Assembly: GCA_036023115.1 (NCBI GenBank)
Contig: JAYKKT010000048.1
Location: forward strand, 3,310,001 to 3,374,000
Reading direction: 5' to 3'
Source: Brasenia schreberi
Lineage: Eukaryota > Streptophyta > Magnoliopsida > Nymphaeales > Cabombaceae
Length of the DNA stretch: 64,000 nt
Shown here: piece after piece, positions 11,453-23,885 of the stretch
Numbering within the stretch: position 1 is the first letter of the stretch
Layout: each line of letters starts with the position of its first letter
Notes under the pieces: generated by a model
Database searches by the model: none
Told to the model about the DNA's origin: nothing
What the model saw: the letters and a program-made list of their open reading frames with translations, nothing else
Position numbers and translations under genes: made by a program

Positions 11453-13112
11453 TCTTTTGAAATGATTTTATAAATGAATCATCTTTAGTTTCTTGAAGAG
11501 GGGACTATGTTGAGTATATGTCTCTTAGCTAGGAATTAACACTCTATGAAAAGGTAGAATGTTTTAAAAAATATTAAATAATATTTCAAAAGTCCTTATT
11601 TTATAAGATAGGGCCTAGTTCAGAACAATAAATTATTTTCAAATAGTAGGTGTGATTATGAAAATAGGGCACACTTGATTAGATTGAGTATCTAGAGGGA
11701 TAAGTTGTTCCCCTATCTCATTCTCTCTAAAGAAATGGGCAAAGGCACAATACATCGGAAGCTAAAATGTAAAAAAGAAAAAAGAAAAAAAAAATTAACC
11801 TCTAAAATAGATGTCTTATATAAAAGAAGGAAAAAGAAAACAAAAAGCTCAAAGTGTAAAGAGTTTTTACTCAAAATTCTCCCTTTTATCCTATGGGATG
11901 CTTCATAAGGTACTATGTGAATTCTCTTTGTACCCCATGTCTATCATTATAGTCCAAAAATAGGAATGAAATCTATCAATTTGGTTCTCATTTTATTTGA
12001 GATTTAGGTTTTATAGTGTGAAAATGAAGTTTTGAAATCATGTTAAACTTTTTCAATAATAAAAACCTCCACAAGAGTAACGGAGAATCAAAACTGTTGT
12101 TAAGGAAAATATAGGAGATAAAACTCTTGTCAAATATAAACTAAGAAAAATTACCCTTTAAAAATGATTTTTACAAAACCCAATACATCAAGCAAATGAG
12201 CATGGAGGCCATCCCACTTAGGGTAGCCAACCATCATGGAATCACACCAAGCTCCCACAGGAAAGTTCATGAAATCTATACTGAAATCAACTTTGGTATT
12301 CATAAAAAAAAATTTAGTATTGTTATTCTTTTCCATTAACCGAATAAATTTGATTAATGATAAAGAGAGGCATTTGTAAATACCTAAATTTTTTCAAAAA
12401 AAATTGTTTTTTCAAAAGTTCTCCTTTAGAAGCAAAGTTGTGGTCGTTGGTCATTTAAAGTTTTTTTAACAAAGATACCTTAAGCAAGCTCATTCCCAAC
12501 CCAAAATTTTGTGAGAAACTCAAAATGAGGGTTACTTCTTGCCCCATAAAAAAATTTAATTCTGACAAAACCTAAAAAATGACTATTTTACCCTCAAGAC
12601 TGTACTATTGAAATTTCGTTGTTTAAGCATATTTCATTCAAAGAGAGAGTTAGAAAAGTTAAAAAAGGGCATTTGAAATCAAAATAAGTTTTAACTATAA
12701 AATATTTACAAAATATCCATTTTACCCCTATAAAATATTCGAATTCAAAAGATGAAGAAAAGAGTAAATAGGCTTAAAACATGGGGGAGAAGGAGCGGGA
12801 CATCAGAAGACTCAAGTTCGGTGATAGCTCAGCTCAAGCCCATGCAAAGCATCAAGTAAAAAGTCTAAAATAACCCAAGCCATTAGAAGGTTAAAGCGAT
12901 TCAAAAAAAAAGTTAAAGAGATTGACCCACAAAACAACAAAGGACAAAATTGATATTACAAAATAAAGAAGTGAAAAGTCTAAAATACTTCTGACTAAGA
13001 AAGATCCTACACCAAGTGACCGTACACCAATCACAATGTTAAAGTGATCCAAAATTGTTAAAGAGATCAACCCACAGAGAAGATAGGGGTAAGACATCAT
13101 GGTCGGCTACCA

Positions 13113-13238
13113 CACGTGTACCACCACATACAACCATAGACCGTCACAAGCTGACACGTGTCACCAAGCAACGAGCAGGGGACCCACCATGCACCTAGCG
13201 AGATCCCCCACTAGCACGTGGGGACCACCCCACACGTG
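13113..13238. promoter_or_regulatory. Cluster of four CACGTG G-boxes in the gypsy LTR
   Basis: CACGTG occurs at 13113-13118, 13155-13160, 13215-13220 and 13233-13238. The second sits in the palindrome GACACGTGTC; the others are in CACACGTGTAC, GCACGTGGGG and CACACGTGCC contexts, resembling ABA-response (ABRE) and light-response elements bound by plant bZIP and bHLH factors. They lie 150-270 bp upstream of the TATA box at 13384 in the same LTR, a position suited to enhancer function. Function is inferred. Confidence 0.6.
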
Positions 13239-13383
13239 CCCCCTACATGCCTTTCGTGCAAAACGACTCCCACATGACACATGAGCTCGATTGCCCTTTT
13301 CACATGAGAACACTTATGGATGGATTCAATTTGGTTCTTAATTGAGTTCAAAATTTTTAAAGGATCTGATTTTAAAAATGCTT

Positions 13384-13392
13384 ATAAAAGGT
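13384..13392 (+). promoter_or_regulatory. LTR TATA box
   Basis: TATAAAAGG inside the gypsy LTR, with the G-box cluster upstream and a pyrimidine-rich tract downstream. Confidence 0.5.
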
Positions 13393-13899
13393 GGATATGG
13401 GTGACCAAGAAGGGGGATTCTAGCCCAATAATACTAATCCAAGCCAAGGAGGACATGAGGGAGCTCACTCCCAGCCCGAGGTGGAGATTATAGTAAGAGA
13501 GAGAAAGTGAGGACCTACAGAGAAAGTCTCAAACCATCCTCTTCTACCAATTTTTTTTTTTTTGTTCTTATTGTAAACTTTGAGTTATTATCTCCAATCC
13601 TTTGTAATCTCAAGAATAACAACCATTTCGTGAAACATTATTGCAAAGGCAGTCTAAAAGTGCAAAAAGAAAGGGTCATAAATTTAGAGGAATCCATCAC
13701 TTTCATAAGATTTTATTTCTTATACCCCAATATACTCTATATCTAATACGTTCTCATTTGTTCTATGCTTACGTACTATATCATCAATTCTCTTCTTTAT
13801 TCAATGTATTGATTATTTACAATTCAATTGAAGAAGCCATAAGAGAGACATAACTGCTACGCTTATATACAATGACATGAATTATGTTACAAGAGGACA

Positions 13900-14940
13900 T
13901 TGGGCTATGATCGCATATATTTCTAAGAGATCAATCCTCTTCGAGAGAGATGCCTCGAAGATTTATATATAGAAGAGTTCCAACCCAAATGAGCATAAGT
14001 CCTCAATAAATTTTTTGAATAATCACTAAATCATTAAGATTTTAACCAAATACATCATTATTTTTTATAGGAAAATTTCTACACATTTTAGCATACTATA
14101 CATACCTTGTATGATTATTGAATTTTCTAGCCACCATCTCTAAGCAAAATATTTCCAAATTTTGTTCATGGGTGGTACACATATCGAAAAATACCTCTAA
14201 AATTCTCATAAATTTTGGACATGGGTAAAATTGATAAAAAAATCAGTAAAGATCATACTCAACCCAAAACCAAACCTGTCTGTGACAAAAATTATGCAAT
14301 ATATATTAAAAAAATCATCAAAACTCGATTCGTAGATATCCAAATATCTCAAGAATGATTTCATCAGAAAGCTAACATCCATATCTTTTTAAATTGATAA
14401 TTTTTGTAGATATCGAAAGACCATGTACAAAGATACAAGTATTTTACTCAGACTTTTTATCTTAGTCACAAATAGTGTCCAAAGTTTTAAAATAGCATTC
14501 GATTAGAAATTTTTCTTAGGTTTTTATCTCATCATCCATAAACCCAAAAATATAAATAATTTTTTTTTAATAAAACCTCATACTTGTCTCACTCATATAA
14601 AATTTTTGGGATTTTTGGACCTACACAAAATGGTTAAAAAAATATAAACTCTCACATTGTAAAATAGAACCAATTTTATTTTCACATAACTAAGTACGGT
14701 TTGGCCAAGTGAAATCGATGCCCTTTTGAAAAAGCAGTTTTGAGTTGGAGTTGGAGTTGTTTTAAGAAAACTCTGAATTCCAAAATCACTCTTCTTAAGT
14801 GTCTAGGTTGTTGAATATCTTTGCATGTTTGAGTAAACTTGTTGACACGCTCACGCATAATTTTTGCAAGCAAAGTTTTAAGTCAATACTAGATCGAAAA
14901 ATTTTATTTACAGTGTTGAAGAATGTAATATACATTTCAA
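13900..14940. other. AT-rich intergenic DNA
   Basis: No coding, structural-RNA or repeat signal that I can support. Short open frames here are what AT-rich random sequence gives. Confidence 0.5.
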
Positions 14941-14943
14941 GAA

Positions 14944-15960
14944 TCAATTCTGGTTAGATATTATGACTAAATAGAATTCTATATATAAAATATAGAGTGT
15001 TGCCAAAAATTTGAGAGAGCATTTGAGTTATTTGATACACAAAGTTCATGTTTCAACCATAACGTAGAATCAAATAATGGTAATGTTGAATTTGGTTGTA
15101 TTGATTGAAATTCTATAAGATGAGTATCATGTTACAAGAATTTTATGATACCATTGTGCATATTTGAGGATCATTCGACATCCAATACATGTTGGACAAA
15201 GATTAATGATCTACTTGAGGCATTATTAAAGTGGAGCAATAATGATGATTTGGAGGTGAGGAATATGGGTAAAAAAGATGAAAGCAAAATTTGATAAATA
15301 TTGGGGTGATCGTACGAATATGAAAAAGTTTATTTTTATTGTAGTTGTACTTGATTCTCAAGAAAAAATTGAAGTGATGGAGTTTTTTTTGTAAAATTTA
15401 TTGTATGAATAATAAAAAAGAATTATTTCAGGTAGTGAGAGATCTCTCTTTGACCTATGGATATAGAAGAATGCAACTTGAAAATTTATGTGTTTTTCAA
15501 TAAAGTGAAAACTCTACATGCAACCTTGTACCATGTGAGTAGAGTAATGTGGGAACAAAACGAAAGGTTAGAGGTTTTTTTAAGGAAGAATACCTTAAAA
15601 GTAAAATGAAAAAGGAAGGTATAAGAAAAAAAAGAAAAACTGAATTCAATATTTATTTAGGTGAGGAAAAACTAGAAGATGATGATGATTTCAATACTTT
15701 AAGACGGTGGAGGATTAGTTCAGAGAAAATTTCCTATTTGGACATGCATGACAAGAGATATATATTGTGGTTCACATCTTTACAATAGTTTCCGAGTCTA
15801 TAGAAGAAGGGTTCTTAATGTATTTAGGAGTTCTTTGACCCCTAAGATAGCTTAATGCATGATTTATGTACAAGATTAACTATGAGATGGTGTTAGCTTG
15901 AATACTGAGTAAGAGTTGGAAGAAATAGAAAATTTTGAGAAAGATAAGACATAATTACTA
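14944..15960 (+). pseudogene. hAT (RICESLEEPER-type) transposase C-terminal relic
   Basis: Several frames together give the C-terminal half of a zinc-finger BED/RICESLEEPER transposase. Around 15185-15240 is a decayed NDLLEALLKW segment; 15260-15390 reads KMKAKFDKYWGDRTNMKKFI then FIVVVLDSQEKIEVMEFF, the block that normally ends Leu-Asp-Pro-Arg-Tyr-Lys. At 15549-15785 the frame gives KTEFNIYLGEEKLEDD and FNTLRRWRISSEKI, the hAT dimerisation domain, whose usual Trp-Trp is changed. Around 15810-15900 reads VLNVFRSSLTPKIA. No intact transposase; element ends not found. Confidence 0.7.
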
Positions 15961-15999
15961 GTATAATTGCTTTTACTTTTATGGTTATGTGCTTCATAT

Positions 16000-18430
16000 G
16001 ATTGAGCTATTTCTTGTGACAATTAAGGTGTGTAAGTTATTGGATTGGGAGGAGTGTGGTAGCATTGAGTAGCAACACAAATTCATTAAGCAATTATATT
16101 TTATATATCAATTATTTATTTCATTGACTTTTTGATGATTATTTCATTTACTTTTTCATATAGGTCAAATGGAGTTGGATGAAGAATGAAGATGATGACC
16201 AACTGGTTTGCTTGTCGAGTGTTATTTGTATTTTGCAATATAGTGGTATTACATTTTGTGATAGTGTAGGTAATGGCATTTGGTAATTAGTATTGCATTG
16301 GAATAAAGTTTATATGTCTCAAGACTCGTTACCATTTGTAACTTATTTATGTATTTGTTTCATACACTAACTTTTTCACTATAACCCTATTAGTTTGGTG
16401 TTTCAAGAAAGTGAAAGTTAATATTTCCAATGAGGAAATAAGTTATTAATCTTCATAATTGTTCTTCCTATTACATGTTACCTATTACCTGTTTCTAATG
16501 AGGAAACCTATGCAATCTATTTTAAGTGAAATTGATACGTGGAACATATGGTTGAATTATTTGTTGGAGGGTTTTTTAGCCAATCTTTTTGGATAAAGTT
16601 GCTGGGAGCTAGATAAGTAGTTGTTACTTGCTTCAACTATATTATTTAGTGCTTTATTGTTTGACAAATTGAATGTTCTTGGAGTTACTTTTTACTTATA
16701 AAATTTTAACCTTGGATGGATATAAAATCTTTTGGCATTTTGTCATGTTATAGCACAATTGGTTCTTATGAGATAAGACTGGCTAACAAGATCAATCAAT
16801 CCTTACGAATCGGCATGGCAACACCCAAGAGAGTCATTGCCTGTGAGAGATGCAACTTCCGAAATGAAATCACTATTTAGAATAGGTGGAAAGATGAAAC
16901 TTGCACACAGAATGTTGATGCTTCTGCCTTGGTAAGGGTAAATACTTGAGGCAAAAGATTTCTTGTAATTTTGATTCACATGTTGAATAGAAGATAAGAC
17001 TACCTAACAACATTTTTCTACAATTGCAATTTGATGGTGAATTTCTTCTGAACAAAGCATATGAAACACATTGTTGGTTATCCAACCTTACTAGATCATG
17101 TAAAAGTTCAAGTTCTTCCTGTGGATGGCCTACCTTACTATTCATAAGGTTGAGTTGTGGGTAACAATGTTGAAGATGACACTGGGAATGAGAATTTAGA
17201 TGACCTCAATAATGTAAATTACGATGGTAGCCTCAATGGGATGATTGGAATGTGTAATGGTGGTAATTACCCTAATCTAGGAGTTGGTCTTTCACTTAAT
17301 AACTGGTCACCCGATCTGAGCATAATCAAGTTCTATAAAAGCAAAAATGCTCTACAAAGTAGAGTTTTATCAAACAAAGATGAAACAAACCTATTTGAGG
17401 TCCTTCAAAATCCACAAGTGATGAAGATCATTCTTGCATTATTATTTCACCTCCTAAACAAGTGTTTAGTGGAGATGACCCCAACAATAGGCTTGATAAT
17501 TCTTGATTGGTATTTTTATGAGTTGTTGTTTGTGCATGCTCGCTTCTATAGTATGTCTGTAATTGCTACTTGTTTTCAGTAAAAAAAAAATACCTACATA
17601 TACTTAAACAATAGTACATGTTGCATAATAACAATATATGCTGCTATTCCAATAACTTCTCAAGTGCTTATGAAGAACAATTTGATGTATCTTGTGCATA
17701 TGGCATTCTGTATGAATATGCATATGTCCACTGCTTGAATGATTGAATAACATACATTTTATTTTAAGCAATGTGGAATGCAAATTATGTAACACTAAAT
17801 GACATAAATTGATAGATTTTGGCTTCTTCAAAAGAGGAACAAGGATTTTTCTTCATTAATATCCCACTTCAATATTTTTAGGAAAGATAGGATGCGAAGC
17901 AAATTTGGCTTTTTAAATATTGGGGGTTAACTAATAATATTTGTTAACTTTTCTCTTATTTTGAGGCACTATGTGAGTGCAAATTTGACTTCTTGAATAT
18001 TAAGAAGGTTTTGTTTTGTAATGAACCATTTATTGATCAATTAGTTGTATTATGAATGCAACATTTTGTAAGTGTTTAGTCCAGCTTCTTGTGAAGAGTG
18101 ATGTAGGTGGAATCATTTAGGACAACCCGAATAACCAAACCAAACCAATCTAATTCAGTTCGGCTTGTTTTGGGTCAATTAACTGTACATTTTGGTTTGG
18201 GTTTGATTGGTATAATTTTAGGTTATTCGATTAACTAACTGAACTGATCGATGCTCACTCCTAGTCTATAGGGTCAAGAGTGGAAATGTAAGGTTAAAAG
18301 GGTTCCTCGGTTGTTCTATTGGGCGGTTTAATATGAATCTAACTCTATTCATTGCTTGAGTGACAATTTACAAAATCGGAGTCATTTGAGGAATCACAAA
18401 CTATCAGCATGTACTTCTTTAATTGTACAT
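16000..18430. other. Unassigned AT-rich DNA with one 141-codon open frame
   Basis: A plus-strand open frame at 17157-17582 encodes an Asn/Asp-rich N-terminus (DDLNNVNYDGSLNGMIGM) and an unrelated hydrophobic tail. I do not recognise it. The hydrophobic second half and A-rich end look like non-coding read-through, so I do not call a gene. Around 18120-18250 a stretch rich in aaccaaacc and ggtttgggttt repeats occurs. Nothing else is supportable. Confidence 0.4.
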
Positions 18431-18435
18431 AAGAC

Positions 18436-18790
18436 ATGATAAAAATTCTGAAGAGAAGAGTCTCATGGCATGCACTTGATTTAATTGTCAAAGAGATGAA
18501 TTATTTGGAAGCAGTAGGTAATAATCCAACATCATGTTGGTGTACACAACAACAATCATATGAGCTGCCCTATGTGGACGAGATCAATGTTCTTTTAAAA
18601 AATGGTAATTCGCTACAACTTTCTGCAACTAATTCCTTTTGAAAGAAGTTTCACCAAAAGGTTGAAAGGCCCAATACATCTGACTATACGATGATGAGGA
18701 CCAAGTAAAGCTAGCTAAGATGCATGAAGTTGTTCAATAGTTATTGACTCATCTTAATTGGAAAAAATAGAGCAAGTATGTTGACTTGTC
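18436..18790 (+). pseudogene. Possible MULE/FAR1-type SWIM-region relic
   Basis: The frame reads YELPYVDEINVLLKNGNSLQ and then FWKKFHQKVERPN (through a stop at 18642). It resembles the zone after the SWIM zinc finger in FAR1-like MULE transposases, where Leu-Pro-Cys-Ala-His-Glu is followed by an 'I...IHxFWKKL' pattern. The Cys/His ligands are mostly lost, so this is tentative. Positions 18800-20270 show no recognisable content. Confidence 0.3.
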
Positions 18791-20270
18791 AGCATGAGTA
18801 TTTGAATCCTCATTATATACCTTGGAGGAGTCACTTTTTGGTCGTCTTTATAGGCAGGGAGTTGTTTTCATGGAAGCATGCATAGAGGAATGCTACTCAA
18901 GAAAAGTCACAAAACGACTCAGGGCATGGAGTTTTTCCAAGGAGTCCTTCTTCTTTAGGTAGTTTTGACCCTCTAATTGAAGTTGCGTAAGACTCTATTG
19001 CTCTATATATTGGTTCTTCTCATAATAGAATGTCTACCAAAAGACTATATTTTGAGCATGCCAAATACAAATACCTTGGTTTATTGAATCTAACTACTAT
19101 GATATGTAGGAAGACAATTAAACTTCATAAAGGCTTATCAAGTATATGGTCATTGATGTGTATTTGGTTTTATATTTGGTACTTTCATAGTAAACATTAG
19201 TTGTTCTTTATCATAAATAATGAATGTTACTATAATATTATCGATATCAATTCTTCTTTTCACAAATTAGGTAGTAGCTTTATTGCTAAAAAATATACAA
19301 AAATGACACCTATCACTTGTTCTAGTTTCATGAATATATTTGGCGTTTGGACATTGTGGAGTCGTACATACCAAACTGAGTTGTAATAAATTCTCATTGA
19401 TCTACTAAGGTCTAGTGCAACATATAGGCCTTCAAAGCTACATACCTATAAGGTGGAGTAACATCCACAAAATATGTTGTGTCAATCATATAACTTACAT
19501 TACTTTTGGTACTAATACCTTGGTGTTGAGGCATCATACTCGCAAAGTGTAATGATTCATACATGAGTTGGCATGTTACTTGGAAACATCCAATTTTACT
19601 TAAAGATTTTATGTGGTCCCTATGGACACCTTCATCCTATGTCAAGCCGTCACCCTTCAATGTCAAGGATGGTAGATCACGTAAAGTAATCTTTTTTATT
19701 TGTCTTTTGAGTTATAGTTATAGGTTTTAGAAGTTTAAAATGTTATATCATATTTGTTGTTGTAGTGCATTATGGATACCTTGCAGACAATGAGAACTAT
19801 GATCCAAACATTGAGGCAATACCCATCCATTGCTGTTAAAACGTGATATGAGGAATCTCCTTGATGATTTTTGGTATACAAATTAATGATTGACTATATG
19901 CCCAATAATAACGAAGATTAGATGTGTTTGTTTAGGTCCTTTCTCATTGTATGTAGATGCACACATATTTGTAACTAAGTGAATGTACATGTTTGTGTAA
20001 CTAACCAACTTAATTCACTGCTCTCTCTATATATTGTGGCATAAAAGCATAAATTTGATGAACAACAAAATAAAACATGGTTTCTTGTGCCAAAAAGAAT
20101 ATTGAACCTCTTTTTTGAGAAATCATTCCTCATGAGAACAAATTTACGCTTGACAACACTTGTCTCATATTGACATTCATTGATACATTCATGCATGTCT
20201 TACTTTTATGTAGTAATGTTTACCTTATATTATGATCTTTAATGATTATATTTTCCTCATATTTTGCAGA

Positions 20271-21040
20271 TATAAAATATCTTTCTTTGAGGTTGTCGGG
20301 TTCACATCAACCTCACAAAACTTTTCTGTAGCCTTTACTTTTATGATTGCAAAAAAGGAATTTAATTATGTTTGAGTGTTGAGGTGTGTTAAAGAGTTAT
20401 GCACTCCAAACAAAATTTTACGTGTTATATATAATGACCAAGATCTAACTTTGGTGAATATAATTTAATTAATTTTTAAAGATGCAACATAATTTTTGTG
20501 TAGATGCTATGTATCCAAAAGCATTGAATCAATTATAAAGTTTAAAAAGAATAAAGAGATGGAAAGTGCGTTTGATGTAAGTTGGAGAAAAGTCATCTAT
20601 TTAGTAGATGAGAGCAGTTAGAAGGAGACAGTGAAAATAATGGAATTAAAGTAGAGAAAATTTCCTACTCTACTCTCATATGTTAAAGAGTAGGACTTAT
20701 ATAAGGAGAGAATTGTCTCGACATGAACATATAAAGTGATTCATTATGATACTTATGCGACTAATAGCTATGTGAATTTGGTTTTTAATGCATTCATAAA
20801 TTCTATTATTCTTAATATATATAATAATTATATATTCATATTTGTGAGTGTGAAAAGTACACATGGAAGGTTGAAATTATTCATTGGTAGCTCAACTGAT
20901 AGATTTGATACAATTTGAAGGCAACTATATTTATTGATAGAGTTGAATATAGCTATAACATTGAAGAACTCATTTGAAAAATCAAGAACTTTGATCAAGA
21001 ACAAGATAAACTCACTTGCCTAAATGTCAACAATGGTAGA
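20271..21040 (+). pseudogene. MULE (FAR1-like) transposase relic
   Basis: The translation begins FFEVVGFTSTKKTFSVAFTF then AKKEFNYV, the MULE DDE transposase core. It continues VKELCTPNKILRVIYNDQDL, where the catalytic Asp precedes a Leu; family members have Asp-Arg-Glu. Further on a block near 20570-20700 matches the helical insertion (SAFDVSWRKVI), and 20850-20900 reads KSTHGRLKLFIGSS, the counterpart of the family's 'VESAH..LK' region. Stops and frame changes are frequent. It ends just before the upstream region of the BRL gene. Ends and terminal repeats were not found. Confidence 0.7.
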
Positions 21041-21064
21041 TGGAGAAAATGAGGAGATATTATG

Positions 21065-22830
21065 CTAGTTTCCAGTGTCAATTGTAATGCGCATCTTCAT
21101 ATGGTTTCTATAATTGCAGTTATATATATACACGCGCATAAGCGCGTGCACACACCCACACATATATTGGGCAAACGTGCGGTCAACTAGACGTGTGCCA
21201 TTCGAAGCAATTGGCCATCTCCGGGACCTCAACAAATCGTAGCTAGCAGCTATTCTTTCTGTACATGGACAACTCGCCACGTCTTTTTGCTTCATGGCCG
21301 CTTGTTCTCGGAATCTATCAACAAATTTTAAAAGTGATAGTGCAACGCGAGCAGAAGTTGACTATCTATCCTTTTATAAATAAACACGAACGAGTTCATT
21401 AAGTTGTGAGAAAATCATATCCCATGTTTGTTCAGGCTAGCCACTCGGCAATGTAAAGGATCCACAGAAGGCACATCAAGTGAGATACAAGCCGTTAGAA
21501 GGTTTTGCCCTCCTTAAGAAACTAGGCTGACAACGAGTCTATATAAAGCTAAAGTTGCTTTTCCAGCTCGTTCAAGTTTGCCTTGTGACCGTAACTGGGT
21601 TGAACATGAACCGTGTGTTTGGCTCAGTTTGCCTTCCCTTGCGAAGAAGGAGCTGGGAAATGTCGCAGGATAAAGCAAACGTAAAAGATGAGTTCCTAAG
21701 TTCGAACTCGGTTCAAACGTTGCTTGCAATGACAAACAGCTTACCATGTCATTCAAACTTGGGTCGTTCGTGTGAACATGAGCTAGCTTGTAAAGGAAAT
21801 GAACAAAACACAAGAGGCACGTTTTTGGTTCGGTCAACTCGATTACCTGCCATACTTCCAATTGCGTATGCATATCATACCAGTACTTCACACCTAAAAA
21901 GAAACCAAAACCTCAAAAACTGGAAAACTAAAACAAAAGCAAGGCGACGGGGCGGGCATTGATGGTAAGAGACAGGCTCAAACATTCACGTATTGGCTCG
22001 TTTACTTTGAGGAAGTTGCCTAGCAGCACCACCATTCAAGCCATCAATTTGCTATATAGCAACACAAATGGAAATATAAGATAATATATATGTGAATAAA
22101 TAAATATGAAATGCATAGAAGCTGTTGAAAAGCACCGCTTCAACCGATAAACCGAATAAACAAAGGCACAAACCCCAAACTTTTGCTTGTAAGGATAAAT
22201 GCATGCAACTCTGCCTCTAAGAATCGGCAACCCACAAAATGTGTTCATATCGAGGAGCTCAAAAGAGAAATCACGTTTAGAGGATTAAAACAAGATAATT
22301 GGATAGGGCAATTAAGGGATCTCCCTGTACTAGCCGAGTTAACTTCTGACCGAACAACTAGTGTTCGAATATTGTTAGGGGTGACTTACTATTTTTCTTT
22401 ATAAAATTAAAAAACCTAAAGTTTTCGTCTGCAAATAAAAGAGGAAAAATGACGTTTCACTTACCTTAAATGTCCTGATACAATTATCTTGGGAATATGA
22501 TTTAAGTAAATATTAAAAATGCTATTTAATAAGCTTTTAGCCCATCAAGCTGAAAATACCAGGTTTTGTATTTCGGCTCACATATTTTAGAAAACCGGAC
22601 ACGAACAGCCCAGTTGCGAGCTGAACCAAACTCGTTCATTTACCAGGACTACACCCCATATCTGTGACGTGTCAGAAGGCACCAGTTGAGTGGGTTCTCT
22701 AAAGAAACTTTGAGACACTAGGTGCAGGCCATCACTAGCTGAATATTCAACGAGGAAAAGAAAGTCAAATAGATTAGTGCCCGCCACGCTAAATTGCGTG
22801 TGAAGTGGGCGAGAAAAATAGAGAGATTGG
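21065..22830 (+). promoter_or_regulatory. Upstream region of the BRL receptor kinase gene
   Basis: No gene or recognisable transposon is visible in this interval. It contains a CACGCGC-ATAA-GCGCGTG inverted repeat at 21131-21148 and CGTG(T/C)G hexamers (the BZR1-type brassinosteroid response element) at 21176-21181, 21192-21197 and 22797-22802. Two more lie on the minus strand at 23013-23018 and 23029-23034, in the leader. These match a feedback-regulation motif known for brassinosteroid genes; use here is inference. Confidence 0.4.
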
Positions 22831-22836
22831 AGAGCA

Positions 22837-22844
22837 TATAAAAA
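22837..22844 (+). promoter_or_regulatory. Candidate TATA box of the BRL gene
   Basis: TATAAAAA is followed directly by a GAAAGA microsatellite (about 22845-22868). Transcription would start near 22870, leaving a leader of about 1 kb. It is the best-placed TATA motif I found upstream of the start codon, but position alone supports it. Confidence 0.4.
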
Positions 22845-22869
22845 GAAAGAGAAAGAGAAAGAGAAAGTA

Positions 22870-23885
22870 TGCGAAATGTCAGAGCTTACCTCCCACAGGC
22901 GAGAGAGAGAGTAAAGGCGAGGCGCCATGAAAGGTGGAGTAGCCGTCCACCCCCACTGGCTTTTGCCTGTGCCTGACATGGCCGGTATAGAGAGAGAAAG
23001 AGCAGTGGGTTGCGCACGCAAATTCTCTCACACGGCGACTCATTGGTGTTGAAGATCGAGCTTAACTTGACTTGACTCGAAAAGATACAAAGACACTCAC
23101 CCTCCTCGATCGGTCCACCCCTTGTTTCTCTCCCTTCTCAGCTCTGGAACTTAAGGTATGCTATATTCTGCACTACTTTCCTAATGTGCCTTCTTTTTCT
23201 TTCTCCGATCCCTTCTCTCTCTCCCTCTTTCGAAAATATCGCGGGCAAGTGGGAAACAGAGTGAAAGGATCACTTCGTTCTTTAGCACTAGTCTGACTAG
23301 TAGTTTTCAGACTCTCACCGTTCGTCATCACCCATTTCCGTCTGGCATCAGACTCCAAGCCGGCAATCTCGTTAATTTGAAGAGGGCTTCTTGGAGATAG
23401 GTTAACAGTTGTTGGGACAGTCCCGTCTCTCCAAGCAATGAATATATAGCGAGTCTCGCGTAAAGCTGGAGATCACACAGCACCTCAATGATGGTCTGCC
23501 TGACTCTGTCTGGGAACAGCAAAATAAATAAAACCCGTAAGTCACCCATCGCCTTAATTTCCTTCTCTTCTCTTTTTCCTCCTCTGACTTTTGTGCTTCA
23601 ATTGAATAAATATGATCTAACATACATTTTCGTTCTCTGCGGAAATTTGCTGAAAGACTGCAGATTATTTTGAGCGATAAGGAAGATGGAAAATGGCTCT
23701 CAATCAAATGTGGTGGTTTAACTGAACTGAGATCAAGGGGAGAAAGGGAAGGCAATCACTGTTTCATAAAATCAATATTCATGAGATAAAGAGAATTCGA
23801 CAGCACGCTATCACTTGCCCGCCCCAGAGGGTGGAGGAAGCAGCGAAGAAACAGAAAAAAAAGAAAATTAAGGAGAGCCCAGAAA
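22870..23885 (+). promoter_or_regulatory. Long 5' leader with upstream ATGs and a possible intron
   Basis: If transcription starts near 22870 the leader has several upstream ATGs, including frames at 22868 (about 35 codons), 23072-23296 (74 codons) and 23488-23673 (61 codons). A strong donor (AAG|GTATGC, GT at 23156) and a fitting acceptor (GACTGCAG|A, AG at 23662-23663) could remove 508 nt. That would delete most of these ATGs, leaving a short 11-codon frame at 23684. The main start codon has A at -3 and G at +4. Intron and transcript start are inferences. Confidence 0.4.

Larger units (their letters stand above)
11508..13900 (+). repeat. Long gypsy 3' LTR (about 2.4 kb)
   Basis: It begins TGTTGAGTATATGTCTC just after the polypurine tract. 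A TATA box (TATAAAAGG) at 13384 is followed by a long CT-rich, poly(T)-containing segment, as in an LTR with a distant promoter. The far end is not exact; it is set near 13900 from the loss of that character. Inside it, gttaaag...gatcaaaa and gttaaagagat(tg/ca)accca recur at 12888-12930 and 13038-13078, a local duplication. Only one LTR is visible. LTRs this long occur in some Ty3-gypsy lineages; the lineage is not assigned. Confidence 0.5.

Noticed and set aside
13099..13284. 61-codon His/Thr/Pro-rich open frame
   Set aside because: It lies in the G-box region of the gypsy LTR and its composition only reflects CAC-rich DNA.
17157..17582. 141-codon open frame with Asn/Asp-rich start
   Set aside because: No recognised family; second half looks like read-through of AT-rich non-coding DNA; no promoter or neighbour evidence.
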